From positions 1,860,001 through 1,924,000 of the forward strand of contig PUFA01000224.1 in assembly GCA_003508835.1 (NCBI GenBank): DNA of 64,000 bases. The letters run 5' to 3'. The position numbers were made by a program, and so were the translations under genes. This DNA is from Eonycteris spelaea (lineage: Eukaryota > Chordata > Mammalia > Chiroptera > Pteropodidae). Shown here in pieces: positions 58,701 to 64,000 of this stretch. Within the stretch, counting starts at the first letter, position 1, and each line of letters opens with the position of its first letter. The notes under the pieces are model-generated. The model saw only the letters and a list, made by a program, of their open reading frames with translations, ran no database searches and was not told the origin of the DNA.

Positions 58701-61700
58701 TGCTTGAAACCCTAAGCAGGGGCAACCGAGATTCAAAACATCTTTAAACAACGGGGAGAGCAAAAATCGTGACACCCTCATTCCCAGGGTGTCTTTGAAT
58801 GAGCTCCCTTAATGTGGTATATGCTCTGTGTCATTGGCATCTCTTATTGCGGTGGTCCCCCAACCTTTTGTGGCACCAGAGACCGGTGCTCCTATGGGAA
58901 TCTGATGCCTAACGATCTGAGGTGGGGCTGAGGCGGTGATGCTGGCGCTGGGGAGCGGCTGCAGATACAGATGAAGCTTCACTTGCTCACCTGCCGTTCA
59001 CCTCCTACTAGTTCCTAACATGCCACAGACTGCTACCCATCCGCAGCCCAGGGCCGGGGACCCCTGCCTCACTGGAACGTGTCTCAGGAGCCCGTGCACA
59101 CCAGTCTCCGGGCTGGTGGACAGCCCAGCCCCCTAGGCGCTCACAACCGGTAACAGCGGCGGCAGGAATTAGTTTAGGAGTAAAAATGACATTCGATTCT
59201 ACATAAAAACGGTCGTGAAGGTGGACACGACCCGTAGCCGGTCAGAGGGAGGCTGAGGACCCCCTAACTGGCATTGGGGGCCCTGAGGAAATGGGGGGGC
59301 ACTCACCTCGGCCGTGAGCTGTCGCTGGGCGTCCTTCGCGGCCCCCAGGTGCTGCACGAGTTCCTCATTTTCCACCGCGCACTGAACGGGAACAAAGGGA
59401 CATCGGCTTCTCTTACGATGCTGAGCAACGTCTGCCTTTCTCCTTCTTCTTATCGGATCCGTGAGGATCCTATCGCACTTCTACAGTGGGGCTTTTATAC
59501 TGGAGTGACATTTCACCTTTCACACAGATTTGAAGGCGTCTTCCCCACGCCCACATTCATCCTCTCTCGCCCACCCCCCCCACCCGCGCAGTCTCTGCTG
59601 CTGCCGTCCGGGGCATGCACCTCCCGCTTCTAGCAAAGGCCCAGCATGGGAAGCTGAGTTGCTCTGAAAGATGCCAGCCCACTGCAGGGCATACCAGGGG
59701 CACTCCGTAAAACACTAGACGACGGCTCATGAAGTTGAAGGCCCAAACTCCGTATCTACGCACCTTTTTAAACGGATTCTACGAATCTGCAGATTATGCG
59801 TAGGAGAAAAGCGGTGATAAAGGCTAGCTACACTATCGAAAGCACTAAGCGTCTTCTCCAAAGGGGCAGCACGAACCCCTACGACATGAAACCAAAGGGC
59901 ACGGCCTCCGGGGGGCAGGCGCCCCGGCGGGAGCTCAGAACGGCCCTCTCTGTGACAGCCGGGGGAGTGGAGCCTTACAGCTTTTGCCTTCTTCTGCAGG
60001 TCGACGATCTGTGACAGCAGGTGTGTGATCTCCTCCTGCTGGCGGGCGGCGTCTTCGGTCTTCTTGGCCAGTTCCTCGGAGATGCTGGCGATCTGCACGT
60101 TGGCATCCCCTTTGATGGAGAAACAGCCATCACTAAGTAAGTCAGGAAGCCTGACGTGCCGACCGAGAGAGAACCGTTTCTCCGTGGTTTGTGCAAGAAA
60201 CATCGTTATCATAAGATGTGAAGTAGACAGTGGGGGAGGGGGGGAGGGGCGAAGAAGGCTCACAGGAGGAAGGAACCTGGGGTCCCCACTTTGTTCTGTG
60301 GGGAAGCAAAGCAAAGCGGCTTCCCTGGTGGCTCAGTCGGTCATGAAAAGGAAGCCAGCCCCCCACTTATGGCTCCAGGGCTCAGTGTAGGGGCCTGACC
60401 CCAGTGACCAAGGCCGCCCCCCACCCCTGAGGAAAGCAGGCGGGCTTCAGGCGTCAGCCGGGAGGCACCACACCAACAGCAAGGTGCGTCTGGCCGAGCC
60501 CCCACATGCCACGCATGAACGGATCCACATCACTTACAGGAAGCCCTGCTGCACCCTGTTCCAGAAAGAAACCCTGCCACACACAGCACAATGTCCTTGG
60601 GTGTTTTCAACCTATATTCAGAGCCCGAACTCATTTTACTGGAGTTGAACATATGGTGTGTTTCACTGACTTCCTTTTTTTTTTTTTTTTGCCAAAACTC
60701 GAAATATTCTGTTCACCCCTTTGTCTGACCTTAACTTGTCAACTTACCATAGAGACGGAGAAAGAAGCGTGTACTTGCAAAGCTGAACACTCTTCCTTGA
60801 CTCTTACAGATCCAATTACTAGAAAGCGGGCTTCCCGCATTTTCAACATGGAACTCAGAAGCGAGGCCTAACTTAGCCATTCCCTAATTCCCACAGTCCA
60901 GGAGAAAGCCGGAATTTAAGTTAGCTATCAGTATCAGCGAGAAATTGAGACCATGTGTGACTGACGACAGCCTAGCATCCAGTTTCTCGTAAATCAGGGG
61001 GAGAGGTGCCATGCAAGACCAGGGGAGGCCTCTAGTTTAAAAAAATATATATATATGCTACTGAGCCCAGGCCGGCAGGGAGACTGTGCTTTGTCAGGAG
61101 GATGCAAATCTGTCTGGACGGAATGATGGCAGATGCAGGCAGGAAAAGGGGGAACGGGAGTGGGGGGAGAGGACCAGGGACGTACTCAGCTCCTTCACAC
61201 AGTCGTTGACGAGCTGCTGCTCCTTCTCTTCGTAGGTGATGGTCTCCGTCTTCAGCTGGCAGGCCTGTGGACAAGGCCCGGGTCAGAGGCCCCGCACCCA
61301 CACCTGGGCCGGTGGGGCGGGCACGGCTGGGGCAGGCAGCAAGGGCCAACCTGGCTCTGCGAAGCCGCCCTTCAGCATCTCCGCACCTGTCACCCGTTGC
61401 TCCCTCGAGGACGGAAAGTCAATCTGAAGCCCCCCACTCAATGAATCTCGGACTTCCGACACTGAAAAGTGTGTACCAGGAGAGGGAGCCACACGAACGA
61501 TGCACACTGACGCTATCTGTACACCCTGCTTTACTAAAACTCTGTAGACCACCCATGGGTCCAATCCGTCTGTCTGATTCATCTGTGTCTGTCCCGGCTC
61601 ATAGCCATGATCTCCTCTGGGACCCAAACAGTGCCCAGGACACAGCTCTGCCCACCGCAGGCATCCTGAGGATAACCACAACGCGAGGGGCTAACGCTTA

Positions 61701-64000
61701 CATGCACCTACTATGTGCTGGGCACTGTCCTAAGAGGTTGCGTCGGACTTAAACCTGGTGTATTCAGTTGAGCAAAACAAGGTACGATATGAAAGCGTTC
61801 GAATCCAGAGACCCAGGAGCGATTCCAGGACTCTGTATGGCTTGCTCCTGCTAAAAAGGTGGGAAGACAGATGTGGAGGTCCCAGTGAGAGAAGGTGTCT
61901 CTGAGCCCTCAGGTCCCAGCCCCAGCCAGACACTCTTCCTGACGGCCAAGATGGAGTAGCTGGACTCTCTGGCTGGATCAAATTCCCTCAGCCGGCTTTA
62001 GGTGAAGACTCTGACAGAGGGCCCTCCACTCGCTGTGTGCCCAACACTACAGTGTTTACCTGGGGCAGGTGCTGGAAGGGGCAGCACTAGACTCAGAATG
62101 GGGAGCACTGGGCTGTCTTGGCTCGGACACTGGCTGACAGGGAGGCTGGGCAACCGTCCGTAAATGAGGAGCTGCAGGAGGTGAGCTCTAAGAGAAAACA
62201 ACCCTTTTCTCATGCCTAGGAACGTCCTCGTGAGCCCAAGGCATGAGCCTCTTTCCAATGTGTGGACAAGTTCAAGGGGACAGGTGGTCTCTTGGAGGGG
62301 CTTTAGGATCCCTGGGTCAGCTCAGGTGGACATGCAGCCCAAACCTAACCAACTAGGGCCTGATAAACAAGGCTGCACCATAGTCTGGCTAGAGGGCATA
62401 AACACACTGATAGTTAAGACCGGAAGTACGAAATGTGCATGCATCAGTGTTTCCGGATGACAGCGGGTGGAGGGAAATGTGAGGTTTGGAGTCATGGCGA
62501 CTTGCAAGTCCTGGTTTTGTCCTTCCCTAGCGTGCACGGCCTTCCTTAGGAAATCAAAGCACCCAGCAGCCTGCGACCCGGCTTTCCCGCTTGTGAGAAT
62601 CAAAGTCACCAGCTCCCGTGCCTTCGTGAAGATTTTTAAACCAAGGCAGGCAGAGCGCCCAGCGCAAGGACTAGCCAACCAGGGAGAGCCAAGAGCACGC
62701 GTTCCGAAGGCGCCTCATCGCAGCCTTTGGAAGTGAACCGTCTGCGAAGTCTGTCCCCACGTCCTCGGGCACTGCTTCCTGAGAGCGTGTCTGACCTGCC
62801 ACCGGTGACATGCGAACGAGGCCTCCAAGACACGTCTGATCCGCGGAAGGTGATGGAAAGACCCCGCCGTGGGAGCGTCTGCCCTACCCGTGACGGACGA
62901 CGGGTCTGCCACCCTCGCCCACCCACGTGCTGCACCATCCGCCCCTCGGGGTGCGCTGAGCTTCGGTTCCGGATACGGCAGCTGGGGACACGAGCGGGGT
63001 GGGCACTCGCCTCGGACCGAAGCACGACGTTCTCCTCCTCGAGGTCCTTCAGCTTCTTCTGAAGAGAGTCCAAATGAAAGTAGTTCTGGACCGAGGGTGA
63101 GGACTCGTTTCTCTTCAACCTGGGGGAGAAAGGACGGGCCCTTTCGAGGGAGACACACACTCCTCCCTGCCGCTGGCACACCCAGGGGCGTCAGGGGACA
63201 CACGGGTGTGACAAGGATCCATCAGGGCCGCTCCCTCGCCCCCAAGAAGACAGGGTCAGCTGACACACAGGCTGGCCGCCACTTCAGACGCACATCCCAA
63301 CCCTTTGTCCACAACTGGCCGTTGCCACGTGGCCTCAGCTGGCGGGGGAATCAGCTCTACCTGAAGCCCACGCCATCCCAGGATGCCCGGAGGTTTATTT
63401 AATAGTTAAAATGCGCTTCTATGTGCCTGACTGCTTTAAGTACTCAACACGTGTGAATGCTCGTAACCCTATGAATTAAGTACTCTTACGCCCATTTTAT
63501 AAACGAGGCAACAAGCAAAGAGAGGTCAAATAACTTGGCCAGGAGCCCACAGCTAGTGAGCCACAGAGCAGGAGAAATGCATCAGGCTGCTGGGCTTGAG
63601 AGCCCTCGCCCCTGAGGCGGGGCTCTGCTGACTCTCTGAAGCCCCATGCCTTCCGTCGAGGCCCCAACCCAGCACCCCTGGCTCCAGAACCCTGTGTTTC
63701 CCCCAGCGGCAGAGGCCACCCCAGGCCAAAACCACCCAACCTGACAAACGAGCGAGGAGACCAAGAGGAAAACTGAGAAACCGGTCCTTCCAAGTCCCAC
63801 TAAAATAGTAAAATCGACCTCTGTGCGAGGCACTTGGACATGCCCCGGCTGCAGGAGGCGGCGACCTGGCCTAGGCCAAGCCCCAGGACACGGCCAGCGG
63901 CCGGCCTGCGCCGCGGCCCCCGACCCGCGCCCCGGAGACTTACGGGGTGGAGCACGCGGACTCGGGCTCGCTCTCCTCCGCGGCACTGGTGTAGAACTGC
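34897..64000 (-). CDS. TRAK1: TRAK1, 3' three quarters: 12 coding exons, three frame breaks
   Basis: TRAK1 is a cytoplasmic adaptor that links kinesin-1 and dynein-dynactin to Miro (RHOT1/2) on mitochondria and drives their axonal transport. Exons in gene order: 64000-63944 (cut by the window), 63119-63011, 61264-61186, 60109-59979, 59381-59307, 58493-58356, 55868-55792, 55267-55031, 54029-53714, 47401-47183, 38725-38623 and 35693-34897. All junction phases agree. They cover about 780 codons, the last four fifths of the roughly 950-residue protein: the end of the HAP1-N coiled-coil domain, the Milton domain, and the C-terminal mitochondrion-binding region. The 5' exons lie beyond the window. 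Introns are GT-AG except one GC-AG. Three single-base losses break the frame (near 53998, 35663 and 35060), yet codons on both sides are conserved. TRAK2 is excluded by the C-terminal sequence and by the CCK neighbour. Confidence 0.97.
35694..38622 (-). other. TRAK1 intron K-L
   Basis: 2.9 kb, GC-rich. MIR-like scraps at about 35920-36035 ('gaccctggattcgaacccaagtctg') and 36205-36245. Many long shadow frames are due to composition. No conserved exon was recognised. Confidence 0.6.
38623..38725 (-). CDS. TRAK1: TRAK1 exon K
   Basis: 103 bases: completes Ala, then HHPGKCMSQTNSTFTFTTCR to ELTRVTP with AG of the next serine. Acceptor cccaatttag, donor AAG|gtaagg. This exon is absent from some TRAK1 isoforms' alternative C-termini, so alternative splicing around it is plausible. 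Confidence 0.95.
39619..39967. repeat. Cluster of three A-rich tracts
   Basis: A-runs at 39619-39640, 39844-39862 and 39934-39967, each 19-34 bases long and interrupted only by single Gs, within 350 bases. They may be tails of worn retro-insertions in tandem; no SINE body is recognisable beside them. Confidence 0.85.
42174..42212. repeat. (CA)n microsatellite, interrupted once
   Basis: About 19 CA units with one CC interruption near 42189-42190, in TRAK1 intron J-K. Confidence 0.95.
46682..46731. repeat. (GT)25 microsatellite
   Basis: Fifty uninterrupted bases of GT in TRAK1 intron J-K, about 450 bases downstream of exon J in gene direction. It is the longest dinucleotide tract in the window. 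Confidence 0.97.
47055..47084. repeat. (TCC)n triplet repeat
   Basis: Pyrimidine-rich TCC/TCTCC tract on the + strand, about 100 bases past the exon J donor in the intron (purine-rich GGA in the transcript). Confidence 0.9.
47183..47401 (-). CDS. TRAK1: TRAK1 exon J
   Basis: 219 bases: GSATLHHWQQLAQPHLGGIL, GVVTKGFRTLDVDVDEVYCL, NDFEEDDTGDHISLPSLATS and onward to ETS. Acceptor tttcctgcaag, donor G|gtgaga. The frame is intact and closely matches the family. Confidence 0.97.
50175..50400 (-). mobile_element. MIR SINE, nearly full length
   Basis: An antisense MIR is readable throughout: 'ttcttactaagtgccaggcactctaag', 'cccatttcacaaatgagcaagctgagcacagggaggtaaagtaac' and 'gggattcaaacccaggctggctcc'. 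The best preserved MIR in the window. Confidence 0.85.
51745..51852 (-). mobile_element. MIR SINE fragment
   Basis: 'cacaaataagggaaagaagctcaaaaaggtgagataatgtatcc', then 'agagctgaactgaacccagtgtccggctgacttcca', is a worn antisense MIR. Confidence 0.65.
53714..54029 (-). CDS. TRAK1: TRAK1 exon I, with a one-base deletion
   Basis: 316 bases, acceptor ccccttccag, donor GAAG|gtgatc. In phase from exon H it reads GSKEQSKKPGTP. One base is then missing at the CCGGC/ACC junction near 53996-54000, after which the conserved frame resumes (TPGSHDLETALRRLSLRREN, ..TPTESIPSLGTHSR.., SYLPEKLQIVKPLEG). Without correction translation stops after about a dozen residues. The exon must be 317 bases to keep phase with exon J, which confirms the loss. 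Milton-domain portion. Confidence 0.93.
54030..55030 (-). other. TRAK1 intron H-I
   Basis: 1.0 kb GT-AG intron. An A/T-rich aaataaaataaaaaataaa run lies at 54171-54200. Nothing else was recognised. Confidence 0.7.
55031..55267 (-). CDS. TRAK1: TRAK1 exon H
   Basis: 237 bases: HQKRVFETVRNINQVV, SLTPSPMNIPG, STPRSSFYGSD and on to PDLG. Acceptor gagcttctccccag type (ccttctccccag), donor GG|gtgagc. Start of the Milton (TRAK/Milton) domain, rich in Ser/Pro phospho-acceptor-like motifs. Frame intact. Confidence 0.97.
55792..55868 (-). CDS. TRAK1: TRAK1 exon G
   Basis: 77 bases: DSLAAEIEGTMRKELQLEE then PDAPDIA with a split last codon. Acceptor ggcctttcccag, donor GC|gtacgt. This is the conserved EGTMRKELQ block before the Milton region. 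Confidence 0.96.
55869..58355 (-). other. TRAK1 intron F-G
   Basis: 2.5 kb. Contains a MIR-like stretch at 56230-56340, a 30-bp minisatellite at 57540-57628 set inside an old L3/MIR-like sequence (57470-57740), and otherwise unrecognised DNA. Confidence 0.6.
57540..57628. repeat. 30-bp tandem repeat, three copies
   Basis: Unit gtcaagagagggaaagagga plus aaacagggcg. Copies at 57540-57568 (29 bases, one A short), 57569-57598 and 57599-57628 (the last two differ only near the 3' end). Near-identity implies recent expansion. Confidence 0.93.
58356..58493 (-). CDS. TRAK1: TRAK1 exon F
   Basis: 138 bases, 46 whole codons: LRELEDKYAECMEMLHEAQE and on to SRRYHSLGLFPM, the end of the HAP1-N homology region. 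Acceptor gtcccctgcag, donor ATG|gtgcga. Confidence 0.97.
58494..59306 (-). other. TRAK1 intron E-F
   Basis: 0.8 kb GT-AG intron containing a G10 run just after the exon F acceptor side (58520-58529) and the hAT-like element listed separately. Confidence 0.75.
58849..59067. mobile_element. Non-autonomous hAT-like DNA transposon, internally deleted
   Basis: Ends are inverted: 'gcggtggtcccccaacctttt' at the left and 'gggccggggacccctgc' at the right. Inside are 'caccagagaccggt', 'ctcctatgggaatctgatgcc' and 'gggagcggctgcagatacagatgaagctt', typical wording of a common mammalian hAT-type element. About half of the usual interior is missing. Confidence 0.75.
59307..59381 (-). CDS. TRAK1: TRAK1 exon E
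   Basis: 75 bases, 25 whole codons: CAVENEELVQHLGAAKD to QLTAE. Acceptor ttcccgttcag, donor GAG|gtgagt. Confidence 0.96.
59382..59978 (-). other. TRAK1 intron D-E
   Basis: 0.6 kb GT-AG intron; no repeat or other feature recognised. Confidence 0.75.
59979..60109 (-). CDS. TRAK1: TRAK1 exon D
   Basis: 131 bases. Begins with GG, completing an arginine codon, then DANVQIASISEELAKK through to VDLQKKAKA. Acceptor ccatcaaag, donor GCT|gtaagg. Coiled coil of the HAP1-N domain with near-invariant residues. Confidence 0.96.
60110..61185 (-). other. TRAK1 intron C-D
   Basis: 1.1 kb GT-AG intron. Contains a short tRNA-SINE-like scrap at 60318-60343 and a T18 run at 60673-60690. Confidence 0.7.
60318..60343 (+). 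mobile_element. tRNA-derived SINE head fragment (cetartiodactyl/carnivore-like)
   Basis: 'ggcttccctggtggctcagtcgg' matches the first 20-odd bases of tRNA-derived SINEs (artiodactyl 'cttccctggtggctcagt', carnivore 'ggtggctcagtcggt'). The A-box-like part is present and the rest is not. Too short to date or to fix the lineage. Confidence 0.4.
61186..61264 (-). CDS. TRAK1: TRAK1 exon C
   Basis: 79 bases, 26 codons plus one base: ACQLKTETITYEEKEQQLVN and onward to VKEL. Acceptor tgtccacag, donor A|gtacgt. Coiled-coil part of the HAP1-N domain. Confidence 0.95.
61265..63010 (-). other. TRAK1 intron B-C (GC-AG)
   Basis: 1.75 kb. Donor gcgagt at 63010-63005, acceptor tgtccacag at 61265. Contains MIR-like fragments at 61690-61740, 62085-62170 and 62490-62600. 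No alternative GT donor nearby keeps the conserved frame. Confidence 0.75.
63011..63119 (-). CDS. TRAK1: TRAK1 exon B
   Basis: 109 bases; completes the proline codon and adds 36 residues starting LKRNESS and containing NYFHLDSLQKKLKDLEEENV, a coiled-coil segment of the HAP1-N domain. The acceptor is 'ctcccccag'. The donor reads GAG|gcgagt, a GC rather than GT donor. Confidence 0.95.
63120..63943 (-). other. TRAK1 intron A-B
   Basis: 0.8 kb GT-AG intron carrying an antisense MIR at 63405-63575. Confidence 0.8.
63405..63575 (-). mobile_element. MIR SINE fragment
   Basis: 'cttctatgtgcctgactgctttaagtactcaacacg', then 'cattttataaacgaggcaacaagcaaagagaggtcaaataacttggcc' and 'cacagctagtgagcc': clear antisense MIR. 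Confidence 0.8.
63944..64000 (-). CDS. TRAK1: TRAK1 exon A (partial at window edge)
   Basis: Encodes QFYTSAAEESEPESACSTP with two bases of the last codon. The donor is CC|gtaagt at 63944/63943. In the family this acidic stretch follows the first coiled coil of the HAP1-N domain. The 5' part of the exon is outside the window. Confidence 0.92.

Noticed and set aside
60318..60343. A tRNA gene
   Set aside because: Only an A-box-like head is present; no cloverleaf, no B box.
34897..64000. Calling TRAK1 a pseudogene
   Set aside because: Introns and splice sites are intact, so it is not a processed copy. Only three single-base losses in error-prone contexts break it, and codons after each break remain conserved.

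Overview
This window is nuclear DNA from a placental mammal. It carries two genes in convergent orientation, both recognisable from their exons: CCK (preprocholecystokinin, + strand, about 14.7-20.3 kb) and the 3' three quarters of TRAK1 (trafficking kinesin-binding protein 1, - strand, from the right edge to about 32.9 kb). CCK next to TRAK1 is the known mammalian order (human 3p22). Ancient L1M, L2, MIR, MER5A and MaLR remnants fit a mammal. The CCK prohormone (RQLRAV and VPGAQ segments) and one short tRNA-SINE-like scrap suggest a laurasiatherian, perhaps a cetartiodactyl; this is only a lean. Young SINEs are almost absent, so species cannot be fixed.

Layout. 1-13.4 kb is intergenic DNA upstream of CCK with relics of L1M, MaLR LTR, L2 and MER5A, (CA)n tracts and an isolated CpG-dense patch near 4.4 kb. 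13.5-14.8 kb is a CpG island ending in the CCK core promoter (E-box, CRE/TRE-like element, GC box, TATA-like box) and untranslated exon 1. Coding exon 2 (15.8-16.0 kb) and exon 3 (19.9-20.0 kb) encode a complete 115-residue precursor with an intact amidation site. 20.3-32.9 kb is the gene-free interval between the two 3' ends, filled mainly by old L1 and L2 sequence plus a diverged local duplication. 32.9-64 kb is TRAK1: about 2 kb of 3' UTR and twelve coding exons (the first cut by the window edge) covering roughly the last 780 codons. These run from the middle of the HAP1-N/coiled-coil domain through the Milton domain to the C-terminus.

The two genes have no known joint function. CCK makes a secreted gut and brain peptide hormone; TRAK1 is a cytoplasmic adaptor coupling kinesin-1 and dynein to mitochondria through Miro. 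The main anomaly is that three one-base deletions break the TRAK1 frame (one in the exon at 53.7-54.0 kb, two in the last coding exon), although all splice sites and all flanking codons are conserved. Each lies in a GC-rich or short homopolymer context, so sequence or assembly error is the leading explanation. I found no new biological system, no RNA gene, no CRISPR array and no prokaryotic features. Gene identities rest on remembered family sequences, not on a search.
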